Assembly: GCA_963711705.1 (NCBI GenBank)
Contig: CAVQFM010000013.1
Location: 186,001-250,000 of the forward strand
Reading direction: 5' to 3'
Source: RYN-230 sp963711705
GTDB lineage: Bacteria; Actinomycetota; Actinomycetes; Streptosporangiales; Streptosporangiaceae
Length of the DNA: 64,000 bases
Below the pieces are notes generated by a model, which was given only the letters and a program-made list of their open reading frames with translations, searched no databases and was not told the DNA's origin. Position 1 is the stretch's first letter, and each line of letters begins with the position of its first letter. This document shows positions 28,139 to 36,419 of this stretch, piece by piece. The position numbers and the translations under genes are program-made.

Positions 28139-29064
28139 CCAGGGGGCGCTGGCCGCGGGCGGCGGCGTCATCCACGACATCGGGTACCAGCACTACGCGG
28201 GCCCGCGGCTGGGCCGGGCGGCCATCATCCGCGCGCTGTGCTGGCACAGCCTGCGGTCCGCGTTCGGCATCGGGCGGGGGGCCAAGGCCAAGATCATCCC
28301 GGTCATCATGTTCGTGGCGCTGTGCCTGCCCGCGGTGGCCAACGCGGTGGCGGTGGCCCAGGGGAACCCCCGGCTGGTGCCGTACGACACCTACGTGTTC
28401 CAGCTGCGGGTGCTCGTCATGATCATTTTCATCGCGGCGCAAGCCCCCGAGCTGGTGTCCCGTGACCTGCGCAGCCACGTGCTGCCGCTGTACTTTTCCC
28501 GGCCGCTGCACCGCATCGACTACCCGCTGGCCAAGCTCGCCGCGTTCACGATGGCCTGCCTGGCCCTGCTGGAGATCCCGCTGCTGCTGCTCTACCTGGG
28601 CACGATCACCCAGGTGCACGGCCCCGGGGCGATCTGGACGCAGACCAGGGCACTGATCCCGGGCCTGCTCATCGGGCTGCTGTGGGCCGTGCTGCTGGCC
28701 GCCATCGGCCTGCTGCTGGCCTCGCTCAGCGGGCGGCGCGCGTACGCGACCGGCGCCATCGCGATCTACTTCTTCCTCAGCTGGGTGCTGGCCGGGATCC
28801 TCCTCGGGGTGAGCGGCGGCCGGGGCCCGGTGACCGGAGGAGCCGGGGGGCCAGCGGTAGCCGGCGCGGGGGCCCGGCTATCCGGCCTGGTCAGCCCGTT
28901 CACCACGCTGGACGGGGTGCGCCAGTGGCTCGGCGGCACGTCGCGCGGCCCGATCCCGCATCCGGGCAGCTACGGCGTCGCTGTACGGGGTGATGTTCCT
29001 GGTGCTGCTGGCCGTCGCGGCCGGCGGCCTGGTCGTCCGCTACCGGAAGGCGGGGATCGCGTGA
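28128..29064 (+). CDS. ABC transporter permease, frameshift near the 3' end
   Basis: An ABC-2-type permease of about 312 residues with six membrane segments (KIIPVIMFVALCLPAVANAV, LLIGLLWAVLLAAIGLLLAS and others) and the family segment PELVSRDLRSHVLPLYFSRPL. Near 28982 the frame must shift by one base for the last helix (LYGVMFLVLLAVAAGGLVVR) to be read and to end at the TGA 29062-29064, which overlaps the next GTG. Without the shift the frame runs into the next gene as a fusion. Confidence 0.8.
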
Positions 29065-29971
29065 CCACGATCGAGCTGCGCAACGTGTCCCGCTGGTACG
29101 GCAACGTGGTGGCGGTCAACGACATCACGATGACCATCGGCCCGGGGGTAACCGGGCTGCTCGGCCCGAACGGCGCGGGCAAGTCCACCCTGCTGCACCT
29201 CATCTCCGGGTTCCTGGAGCCGTCCCGCGGCGCGGTGACCGTGGGCGGGGACCCGGCCTGGCGCAACCCGCAGGCCTACACGAGGCTGGGCCTGGTCCCG
29301 GAGCGCCCGTCGGTCTACGCGTTCCTGACCGGGCATGAGTTCGTGCTGGCCACCGCGCGGCTGCACAAGCTGGCCGACCCGGGCGGGCGGCGCAGCGGGC
29401 GATCGGCATCGTGGAGCTGGCCGACGCGCAGGACCGGAAGATATCGACCTACTCCAAGGGCATGCGGCAGCGCATCAAGGTGGCCGCCGCGCTGGTGCAC
29501 GACCCCGAAGTCCTGCTGCTGGACGAGCCGTTCAACGGGATGGACCCGCGGCAGCGGCTGCACATGATGGATCTGCTGGAGGCCCTGGGTGACGAGGGCC
29601 GGACGATCCTGTTCAGCTCGCACATCCTGGAGGAGGTGGAGCGGCTGTCCGGCACGATCCAGGTGATCGTGGGCGGGCGGCTGGCCGCGTCCGGTGACTT
29701 CCGGGCCATCCGCCGCCTGATGACCAGCCGCCCGCATGTGTTCCTGGTCCGCACCTCCGACGACCGGCGGCTGGGTGCCGCGCTGGTCGGCAGCGAGGCG
29801 GTGGCCGGGGTGGAGGTGACCGGCCGCGGGCTGCAGGTGAAGGCGTCCGACTACGGCGCGTTCACCCGGCAGGTCGCCGGGCTGAGCCGCGCGGAAGGGG
29901 TCCAGCTGCGCCAGCTGCTGCCTGAGGACGAGTCGCTGGAAAGCGTGTTCGCCTACCTAGTGGAGTCCTGA
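29061..29971 (+). pseudogene. ABC transporter ATP-binding protein (second), frameshifted
   Basis: The N-terminal part (GTG 29061) has Walker A LGPNGAGKST and the segment LGLVPERPSVYAFLTG. The signature STYSKGMRQR, Walker B VLLLDEPFNGMDP, switch FSSHILEEVE and C-terminal extension lie in a different frame from about 29388. One extra base in a G-rich run (CCCGGGCGGGCGG) separates them; the joined reading would be ADPG-RAAQRAIGIVELADA. The intact product would have about 303 residues. Either the transporter is broken or the sequence has an error. Confidence 0.8.
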
Positions 29972-30708
29972 TGAACGTGTTCGGTGTTCAGGCCGCCACC
30001 GTGGCCTCGATCACGCTGCGCGCGACCATGGGCCGCAAGCGGGCCCTGCTGTTCGCGCTCCCGCCGGTGATCCTGCTGCTGGTCACCGTGGCGCTGAAGG
30101 CCGCTCACCCGGCCGACGCCAGCTGGCCCAGCGCCGTGCTGGGTGAGTTCGGCCTGGCCGTGGTGCTGCCGCTGACCGCGCTGATCATCGGCACCAGCGT
30201 GCTCGGCGCGGAGATCGACGATGGCAGCGTGGTGCACCTGCTGGCCACACCGGTCCGCCGGTCGACCGTGATCTTCAGCAAGTTCCTCGTCGCCGTGGCG
30301 CTGACCATGCTGTTCGTCGCGGTTCCCGAGCTGCTCGCCGGGCTGATCGCCACCGGCGGCGCGGGCAAGCTGGCCCTCGGGCTGTTCGCCGGCGCGCTGG
30401 CCGGGTCGGTGATCTACAACGCGGTGTTCGTGATGATCTCGGTGCTCACCACCCGGGCCATCGCGGTGGGCCTGCTCTACCTGCTGATCTGGGAATCGCT
30501 GCTGGGCAACTTCGTCGGCGGCGCCCGGCTGCTGTCGGTGGAGCAGTACTCGCTGGGCATCGCGAACTCGATCGCCCACGACACCCACCTGAACGCCCAT
30601 CTCGGGGTGGGCACCGCGGTGCTGATGGGCGTCATCGTGACCGCCGTCACGCTGGCCCTGGCCATCCGCAGGCTGGCCGCGTTCTCGCTCAAGGGTGACG
30701 CGGTCTGA
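29971..30708 (+). CDS. ABC-2 type transporter permease
   Basis: A 245-residue integral membrane protein with six segments, among them FGLAVVLPLTALIIGTSVLG, LVAVALTMLFVAVPELLAGL and GVGTAVLMGVIVTAVTLALA, and the ABC-2 motif EIDDGSVVHLLATPVRRSTVI after the second helix. It is joined to the preceding ATPase by TGATG, so the two form one transporter. Convergent with the MBL hydrolase gene. Confidence 0.92.
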   Translation: MNVFGVQAATVASITLRATMGRKRALLFALPPVILLLVTVALKAAHPADASWPSAVLGEFGLAVVLPLTALIIGTSVLGAEIDDGSVVHLLATPVRRSTVIFSKFLVAVALTMLFVAVPELLAGLIATGGAGKLALGLFAGALAGSVIYNAVFVMISVLTTRAIAVGLLYLLIWESLLGNFVGGARLLSVEQYSLGIANSIAHDTHLNAHLGVGTAVLMGVIVTAVTLALAIRRLAAFSLKGDAV

Positions 30709-30711
30709 GGC

Positions 30712-31314
30712 TTACCGGGGGGTCTGCGCGTCCGGGCGGAACGCAGGCCCGTGCCCAGGCACGATCACCGTGGCCACCGCGAGGATCCGCTGCCGGCTCC
30801 CAGCCAGCTGGGCGGGCACCGTGGCCAGCGGGTCCTCGGCCGGCCCGGCCGGGCCCCACCAGGCGTGCGTGCACGCGTACACGCCATCCGGGGTGGCGGC
30901 CAGCGTAGTGATGTCCTCGGCGGTGTGCCCGGGGGTGGCGATCAGCTGGACCGCCGGGGTCAGCCCGAAGTCCCCCGGATCGCGGCTGATCCACCGGTCA
31001 CCGGCGTAGCTGGCCCAGTGGTCGTGGATGGTGGCCCGCGGGAACAGCGCCGCGTTGACCGTGTGGTCCGGATGGTGGTGGCTGAACACCACGTCGGTCA
31101 CGTCGTCCGGGCCCGGGCCGCGGGCGGCCAGCGCGGCCAGCAGGCCGTCCCGGCTGGGCACCATGCCCGGGTCGACCACGATGACCCGGTCGCCGTCCAG
31201 GATCAGGGTGACCGTGCTGCCGACCCGCTCCCCGCCGGCCTCCTCCCGGGCGTAACCCTCGTGCAGAACGAAAACCCGCGCGGATCCGGTCCCAGGGAAA
31301 GCGGTATTAGTCAC
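30712..31314 (-). CDS. MBL-fold metallohydrolase
   Basis: A 200-residue metallo-beta-lactamase-fold hydrolase with the metal motif SHHHPDH, a further His in TPGHTAED and the late VPGHGPAF. The short form without a C-terminal domain resembles the MBLAC1 group. Likely cytosolic; substrate unknown. GTG 31314 begins just before the first beta strand. Confidence 0.88.
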   Translation of the reverse strand: MTNTAFPGTGSARVFVLHEGYAREEAGGERVGSTVTLILDGDRVIVVDPGMVPSRDGLLAALAARGPGPDDVTDVVFSHHHPDHTVNAALFPRATIHDHWASYAGDRWISRDPGDFGLTPAVQLIATPGHTAEDITTLAATPDGVYACTHAWWGPAGPAEDPLATVPAQLAGSRQRILAVATVIVPGHGPAFRPDAQTPR

Positions 31315-31409
31315 GGCCGCCGACACTACCGTCTCTTTGCGTGCAGCGCTGACGCTGCCGGGGCCTGGTGCGATCACCCGGGCCAACCCAGGCGACCTGG
31401 TGAGGCCGC

Positions 31410-31982
31410 CTACGCCCGGGCCCGGGCCGCCGCCTTGAGCTGCTGCTTGTACGCCCGGACCTCGGCCAGCGAGTCGGCGTCGGTAATGTCCGCGACCGAG
31501 ACCCGGGAGCCCGCCACGCCGAACTGGCCGGTGGCCTCCAGCCAGCCGGGCGGGCGCACGCCCAGCTGCTTGCCCACCAGGGCGGCGAAGATCTGCGCCT
31601 TGACCGGGCCGAAGCCGGGCAGCTCGGCGATCCGGCGGACCATCTCCTGGCCGGTGGCCGCGCCCTGCCACAGCTGCGCCGCGTCGCCGCCGTAGCGATC
31701 CAGCACGATCCGGGCCAGGTCCTGCGTCCGGCCGGCCATGGCCCGGGGGTAACGGTGCAGCGCGGGCCGCTCGCTGAACACCGCGGCCAGCGCGTCCGGG
31801 TCGTAGCCCGCCAGTTCCGCCGCGGTGGGCTCATGTCCCAGCCGCCGGGCCAGGTCGCGCGGCCCGCTGAACGCCTTCTCCAGCGGCACTTGCTGGTCCA
31901 GCAGCATGCCGATGAGCAGCGCGAGCGGATCGCGGGTCAGCAGCTCATTTGCGTCGGCGTCGATCGGCAGCGATATGGTCAT
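31410..31982 (-). CDS. HhH-GPD family DNA glycosylase-like protein
   Basis: A 190-residue protein of the actinobacterial HhH-GPD group (TIGR03252-like): PLALLIGMLLDQQVPLEKAF, then the hairpin IAELPGFGPVKAQIFAALVGKQLGV. No iron-sulfur cysteines follow, and the catalytic Lys/Asp of Nth or MutY is not obvious, so base-excision activity is uncertain. AGGAGG five bases before ATG 31982 fixes the start. Confidence 0.88.
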   Translation of the reverse strand: MTISLPIDADANELLTRDPLALLIGMLLDQQVPLEKAFSGPRDLARRLGHEPTAAELAGYDPDALAAVFSERPALHRYPRAMAGRTQDLARIVLDRYGGDAAQLWQGAATGQEMVRRIAELPGFGPVKAQIFAALVGKQLGVRPPGWLEATGQFGVAGSRVSVADITDADSLAEVRAYKQQLKAAARARA

Positions 31983-32258
31983 GAGGTCCTCCTGGTGGCT
32001 GCGGCCATCCTGGCAGCTACGCTCGGCCGGGGGGCTCCGGGGGTCGCCCCGGGCCCGTGGCCGCAGGCGCCAGGAGTACCCGGGAGCTGAGCGTTTCCTG
32101 GACACCAGCCCAGAATTCGCTCAGCCGCCGGGCAGGCCGGCCGGGGGCGGAACTACCTGCGGGCCGGCTGACGTTTCAGTTAGCAGGCGTGAGTGGGCTG
32201 CGGTTGACTGGTCATGATCCAGCATGCGGCTCATCCTCGCCGCCTGAGGAGGCAGAAG

Positions 32259-32447
32259 TTGTCCGGACGCATGAAGTTCGCTATCGCCGGGGTCGTGATC
32301 GGCCTGATCCTGCTGATCGTCAACCCGTGGCTCGCGCTCGCGGTGATCGTGCTGGCGATTGGCATCCCGGCCGCGCTGTACCTGGCCCTCGACCCGTCGC
32401 AGCGGCGGCGGCTCAGGGCCATGCGCAACCGCCAGATCGGCAGCTGA
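32259..32447 (+). CDS. Small two-helix membrane protein
   Basis: A 62-residue protein with one long or two short hydrophobic stretches (FAIAGVVIGLILLIVNPWLA, VIVLAIGIPAALYLAL) and a basic tail QRRRLRAMRNRQ. GAGGAGG at 32246 is six bases before TTG 32259, which therefore looks like the start; ATG 32271 is four codons later. Function unknown. Confidence 0.6.
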   Translation: MSGRMKFAIAGVVIGLILLIVNPWLALAVIVLAIGIPAALYLALDPSQRRRLRAMRNRQIGS

Positions 32448-32456
32448 CCGGATAGG

Positions 32457-33686
32457 TCAGCTCAGCAGGCCCGGGTAGAGCAGGGCCAGCTGATGCGGGT
32501 AGCCGCCGATGAGGCGCAGCTCGTCGTCAGCCAGCGGCTTGCCGCTGGCTGACGCACACAGCTGCACCAGGGAAAACGCCAGGTCCTCGTCCCCGGCCGC
32601 GATCTCGATGCCCAGCCCGTCCATCACGTGCCGGAAACCTGCCTTACCGCCGTACTCCCCGGTCAGCACCACCCGGCCGCGCCGGGTGAACCAGTCATCG
32701 GGGAACGGGCCCAGCGTGTCATCGTCATAGAGCTCGTAGTTGTGCCGGTCTTTGAGCGCGCCGTCGGCATGGATGCCGGACTCGTGGGCGAACGCATTGC
32801 GGCCGGTGCCCGGCTGGTTCGGTGGCAGCGGCTGGCCGAACGCGTAGCTGGCCCACAGCCCGAACCGGCGCGCCCAGGACAGGTCCAGCGGATCGCCGAT
32901 CTCCGCCTTCCCGGCCACCCCGAAGCCGTGCTGGACGGCCAGGATGGTGGACAGCAGGTCGGCGTTGCCGGCCCGTTCCCCGATCCCGTTGACGCAGGTG
33001 TTCACCCACGCGTCCTGGCCTGCGTCGAGGTCGCCGAGCGCGCCGGACACCGAGTTGGCCACGGCCATGCCCAGGTCGTTGTGGCAGTGCGTCTCGACCG
33101 GGATCCGGATGGCCGAGGCCAGCTTGGCGAACCGCTCGCGGATCCGTTCCGGGGTGTCCCCGCCGATCGTGTCGCAGTAGCGGACCCGGTCCGCGCCCGC
33201 CTCGCGGGCCGCGGTGGCGAACTCCAGCAGGAAACCGTCGCCGGTGCGCGAGCCGTCCTCCGCGTTGACCCCGATGGTCTGCGCGCCACCATCCCGGGCC
33301 GCGCGCACCGCCGCGGTCATCTCGGTGATGATCGCCGCCTGGTCCAGCCGGCCGCGGAACTTGTGCGCGATCATCTGGTCCGAGGTGGAGATCGACAGGT
33401 TGTAGTGCCGCAGGCCGAGCGGGACCGCGGCCTCGACGTCCCCGGGCACGGCCCGGCACCAGCCGGACAGCCGCAGCGGGCCGAACGCGCCGGCCTCGGC
33501 CAGCGCCACGTTGGCCCGGATGTAGGGCACCTCGTGGAACAGGAACGGGAAGCCCAGCTCGGACTGGGCCACGCCGAGCCGTCCCAGGTAGAAGTTGACC
33601 ATGGTCTTGCCGAACTTGGACAAGCCGGTGCGCGCGGTCTGCACGCCGTCGCGGTTGGTCACGTCGAGGAAGTGGATCGTTGGCAC
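32457..33686 (-). CDS. Homocitrate/isopropylmalate synthase family enzyme
   Basis: A 409-residue HMGL-like TIM-barrel enzyme that condenses acetyl-CoA (or another acyl-CoA) with a 2-oxo acid. Landmarks: FLDVTNRDGVQT with the catalytic Arg and Asp, HCHNDLGMAVANS metal-binding His pair, VNTCVNGIGERAGN and HESGIHADG. The leucine-feedback domain of LeuA is missing. GGAGG lies directly in front of ATG 33692 but six bases before GTG 33686, which favours the GTG. The citrate-synthase-like gene diverges from it, and the region between is rich in palindromes, so co-regulation is likely. Confidence 0.88.
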   Translation of the reverse strand: MPTIHFLDVTNRDGVQTARTGLSKFGKTMVNFYLGRLGVAQSELGFPFLFHEVPYIRANVALAEAGAFGPLRLSGWCRAVPGDVEAAVPLGLRHYNLSISTSDQMIAHKFRGRLDQAAIITEMTAAVRAARDGGAQTIGVNAEDGSRTGDGFLLEFATAAREAGADRVRYCDTIGGDTPERIRERFAKLASAIRIPVETHCHNDLGMAVANSVSGALGDLDAGQDAWVNTCVNGIGERAGNADLLSTILAVQHGFGVAGKAEIGDPLDLSWARRFGLWASYAFGQPLPPNQPGTGRNAFAHESGIHADGALKDRHNYELYDDDTLGPFPDDWFTRRGRVVLTGEYGGKAGFRHVMDGLGIEIAAGDEDLAFSLVQLCASASGKPLADDELRLIGGYPHQLALLYPGLLS

Positions 33687-33744
33687 GTGCATCCTCCGGA
33701 AAGTGGCGGGCCGGGGTTCCCGGTCAAGGGTCGATACTCGACAC

Positions 33745-33770
33745 GATGACACTTTCCGTCCACTGTCATC
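33745..33770. promoter_or_regulatory. Inverted repeat in divergent region (site 1)
   Basis: GATGACA (33745-33751) and TGTCATC (33764-33770) form perfect 7-base arms around 12 bases. It lies about 60 bases upstream of the homocitrate-synthase-family start, where a promoter for that gene would be. Confidence 0.45.
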
Positions 33771-33774
33771 AATG

Positions 33775-33788
33775 TTGATTAAAATCAA
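33775..33788. promoter_or_regulatory. AT-rich inverted repeat (site 2)
   Basis: TTGATT-AA-AATCAA, 6-base arms with a 2-base spacer, in the only AT-rich stretch of the divergent region. It may be an operator or overlap the promoter of either gene. Confidence 0.4.
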
Positions 33789-33797
33789 TATCTGTGC

Positions 33798-33813
33798 GCG
33801 GTGACGTCACCGC
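33798..33813. promoter_or_regulatory. Perfect 16-bp palindrome before citrate-synthase-like gene
   Basis: GCGGTGACGTCACCGC is fully self-complementary and ends 18 bases before GTG 33832, next to the ribosome-binding region AGGAGGGAG. A site this close to the start would block transcription or translation initiation when occupied. The gene itself encodes a MerR-type DNA-binding domain, so autoregulation is possible. Confidence 0.55.
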
Positions 33814-33831
33814 CAGGAGGGAGCCGGGCCA

Positions 33832-35130
33832 GTGGCCGAGTGGATCAGTGCCGCCGAGGCGGCCAGGCGGCTCGGGGTCAAGCAGGCCACGCTGTACTCC
33901 TACGTCAGCCGGGGCGTGCTCACCCGGCGGCGCGGCACCGGGGGGCGGGTCAGCCTGTTCGACCCGGGCGAAGTCTCCGACCTGGCCCAGCGCGGCCGCC
34001 CGCGCCGCCCGGCGGGCCTGGCCGGGCTGGTCATCGAGTCCGGGCTGACCGAGATCGACGGCGACCAGCTGCGCTTCCGCGGCGTGGACGCGCTGGACCT
34101 GGCCCGGGATGCCGGCTTCGAGGACGTGTGCGCGCTGCTGTGGGCCAGCACCCGCCCGGGCCACGGCGGGCCGGCCCAGCCGGGGGCTGGCTGGCAGGCC
34201 ACGGCCAGCGCGGTCGCGGCCGGCGTCATGGCCCAGGCCGCGCTGCCCCGGGACACGTTCCCGCTGGAACGGCTGCAGGTCATCGTGCCCGCGCTGGCCG
34301 CGGCCGACCCGCTGCGGCTGGCCTTCGACCCGCCCGCGGTCGCCGCGGCCGGCCAGGCCATCATCGCGGGCATGGTGGACTGCCTGCCCGCCGCGGGCAG
34401 CGCGCGCGGCGCTGGACAGCGCGCCGCCACCCAGCCGGCGGGCCCGGCCCGTCCGGGCGGCATCGCCGGCCGGCTGTGGCCCAAGCTGTGCCCGGAACCG
34501 CCGCTGGCCGGGCTGCTGGACGCGCTGCGCGCCGCCCTGGTGCTGCTGGCCGACCACGAGCTGGCCGCGTCCACCCTGGCCGTGCGGGTGGCCGCCTCGG
34601 TCCGGGCTGACCCGTACGCCGTCGTGGGCACCGGGCTGGGCGCGCTCGGCGGCGCGCTGCACGGCGGCGCCTCGCTGGGCGCCGAGGCCATGCTGGCCGC
34701 CGCCCGCGGCCCGGCGGACGCGCCCCGGGTCGTGGGGGACCTGCTGCGCCGGGGCGAGCGCGTGCCCGGCTTCGGGCACTTCGTCTACCGGTCCGGGGAC
34801 CCCCGGGCCACGCTGCTGCTGGCCCTGGTCAAGACGGCGGTCCCGGCGTCGCCCCGGCTGGCCGTGGCCGACGCGGTGCTGGCCGAGACGCACCGCCGGG
34901 CGCTGCCCGAGCCGAACATCGACTTCGCGCTGGCCGTGCTGGCCAGCTGCGCGGGGATGATCACCGGGGCCGGGGAGGTGGTGTTCGCCGTGGCCCGGAC
35001 GGCCGGCTGGCTGGCCCACGCCATGGAGGAATACGCCAGCCGCACCCCGCTGCGCCCCCGCGCCGTGTACACCGGCCCCACCCCGCACCATGATCGTGGT
35101 CAGTCTGGGCATGACAGCGGCACTTACTGA
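33832..35130 (+). CDS. Citrate synthase family protein with N-terminal MerR-type HTH
   Basis: Residues 1-50 form a MerR-like helix-turn-helix (ISAAEAARRLGVKQATLYSY, VSRGVLTRRR). The remainder is a citrate synthase fold with the active-site His in LADHELAAS, the substrate loop GALHGGAS, catalytic His in PGFGHFVYRSGDPRA and the Asp in EPNIDFALAV. Fusions of this type are found in actinobacteria, where they could be enzymes, sensors of oxaloacetate or acyl-CoA, or both. The last 20 residues are unusual and are coded inside a long inverted repeat. Start GTG 33832 with AGGAGGGAG upstream. Confidence 0.88.
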   Translation: MAEWISAAEAARRLGVKQATLYSYVSRGVLTRRRGTGGRVSLFDPGEVSDLAQRGRPRRPAGLAGLVIESGLTEIDGDQLRFRGVDALDLARDAGFEDVCALLWASTRPGHGGPAQPGAGWQATASAVAAGVMAQAALPRDTFPLERLQVIVPALAAADPLRLAFDPPAVAAAGQAIIAGMVDCLPAAGSARGAGQRAATQPAGPARPGGIAGRLWPKLCPEPPLAGLLDALRAALVLLADHELAASTLAVRVAASVRADPYAVVGTGLGALGGALHGGASLGAEAMLAAARGPADAPRVVGDLLRRGERVPGFGHFVYRSGDPRATLLLALVKTAVPASPRLAVADAVLAETHRRALPEPNIDFALAVLASCAGMITGAGEVVFAVARTAGWLAHAMEEYASRTPLRPRAVYTGPTPHHDRGQSGHDSGTY

Positions 35131-35142
35131 CCACGATCATGG
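35088..35142. terminator. 17-bp perfect inverted repeat across the stop codon
   Basis: CCATGATCGTGGTCAGT (35088-35104) is matched by its exact reverse complement at 35126-35142, with a 21-base loop. The stop codon of the citrate-synthase-like gene lies in the right arm. There is no T-run, so it could be a rho-type or hairpin terminator, an mRNA 3' stabiliser, or a dispersed palindromic element. The strand cannot be set because the hairpin is symmetric. Confidence 0.5.
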
Positions 35143-35168
35143 ATGTCGGCGGGAGTGAGGGAGCCGTG

Positions 35169-35618
35169 ATGACTGAGGATGAGTGGCACACGCCGCTGGT
35201 GCACGTCCGCGGGGGCGAGCTGCGCGGCGACACCGGCCAGACCCCCGGGATGCAGAGGCTGGAGGCCATCTCGGGCCGGAACGCCGGGTCGGCCAGGATC
35301 TGGATGGGCCAGACCCGGGTGGCCCCACTGGCCAGGTCCGGGGATCATCACCATGGCGACACAGAAACCGCGATCTACGTGGTGTCCGGCACCCCGGCGT
35401 TCGTGTTCGCCGACGGGGACCAGGAGGTCCGGCTGCAGGCCGGGCCGGGGGACTACATCTTCGTGCCGCCCTACGTGCCGCACCGGGAGGAGAACCCGGG
35501 CGCGGACGAGGCGGTCGTGGTCATCGCCCGGAGCAGCCAGGAGGCCATCGTGGTCAACCTGGACAGCCTCTGGCCGCCGGCCGGCCGCCGCGAAGCCGGT
35601 CCCGGGCCAGCCGGCTGA
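35169..35618 (+). CDS. Cupin domain protein
   Basis: A 149-residue single-domain cupin: metal motif 1 DHHHGDTETAIYVVSG, then PGDYIFVPPYVPHREEN with the second-motif His. The metal ligands are complete, so it may be a dioxygenase, isomerase or sugar-binding protein. GAGGGAG six bases before ATG 35169 sets the start. It follows the citrate-synthase-like gene after the long inverted repeat, so it may be a separate transcription unit. Confidence 0.87.
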   Translation: MTEDEWHTPLVHVRGGELRGDTGQTPGMQRLEAISGRNAGSARIWMGQTRVAPLARSGDHHHGDTETAIYVVSGTPAFVFADGDQEVRLQAGPGDYIFVPPYVPHREENPGADEAVVVIARSSQEAIVVNLDSLWPPAGRREAGPGPAG

Positions 35619-35628
35619 CCGCGCCGGG

Positions 35629-36225
35629 TCAGTCCGCTGGGGGCGTGCTGCGCACCTGCACCGAACCCTTGTAGCTGAACCCGCGCACGTGCACCACGGG
35701 CGCGTTCGCGGGCACGATGGCACCGGGCTCGGTGTCGGTATCGGCGCCGAATCCGCTCGCCTCGACCCGGACCCCGGGCGGCACCAGGATCGTGACCCGG
35801 GACTTGTAGGCCACCGCGACCAGCGTGGTCACCGGCGCGGTCAGCTCGGCGGCCCGCAGGTCCAGCCAGCCGCTGCCCTTGTAGACGACCGCGCGGTACC
35901 GCTCGGGAACCCGCCACCGGCCGGCCCGGCGGACCGGGCCCTTGAACGCCACGGCCAGCCGGCCGGGCGCCGTGGCCGGGCCGTCCAGCGGCCGGCTGGC
36001 CGGCCCGGCCGCGGGCAGGTCGGCGAGCAGCGCGTCCAGGTCGGCGCGGGTCCGCGCGGTCAGCGCGGTGCGCATCCGCCCGTCGAACTCGGTGTCGTCC
36101 AGCCGGCCCTCGGCGAACGCCTGCTGCAGCTGCTGGGTAGCGGCATCACGTTCCTGGTCCGAGGCGCGGACCGCCGGGACCTGGGCCGGTGGGCTGGACG
36201 GGAACTCGGCGCCTGGCTGCTGCAT
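35629..36225 (-). CDS. DUF1707 protein with LiaF-like C-terminus
   Basis: Residues 18-72 are a DUF1707 domain (VRASDQERDAATQQLQQAF, FDGRMRTALTARTRADLDAL). Residues 95-195 are a beta-solenoid like the C-terminus of LiaF/VraT cell-wall stress proteins (AVAYKSRVTILVPPGVRVEA, VRGFSYKGSVQV). No membrane helix is visible, so it is cytosolic or peripheral. GCGAGGAGGGC precedes the ATG. It may report on envelope stress. Confidence 0.85.
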   Translation of the reverse strand: MQQPGAEFPSSPPAQVPAVRASDQERDAATQQLQQAFAEGRLDDTEFDGRMRTALTARTRADLDALLADLPAAGPASRPLDGPATAPGRLAVAFKGPVRRAGRWRVPERYRAVVYKGSGWLDLRAAELTAPVTTLVAVAYKSRVTILVPPGVRVEASGFGADTDTEPGAIVPANAPVVHVRGFSYKGSVQVRSTPPAD

Positions 36226-36419
36226 GCCTGCCCTCCTCGCTAGTTTCGAGATGTATCTTAACCATCCGCACGGTCAGGTGGCCGCCCGGCGGCTGGAGCG
36301 GCCCGGGTTTGGCCGCCCGGCGGGACCGCTTCAGGTGGCCGCGGGTGTTGCGGGCGTGGGCCGGCTCATCCCAGACTTGCCTGGTGGGACCGCAGCGGGA
36401 GCAGCCAGGGAACGAGGCG

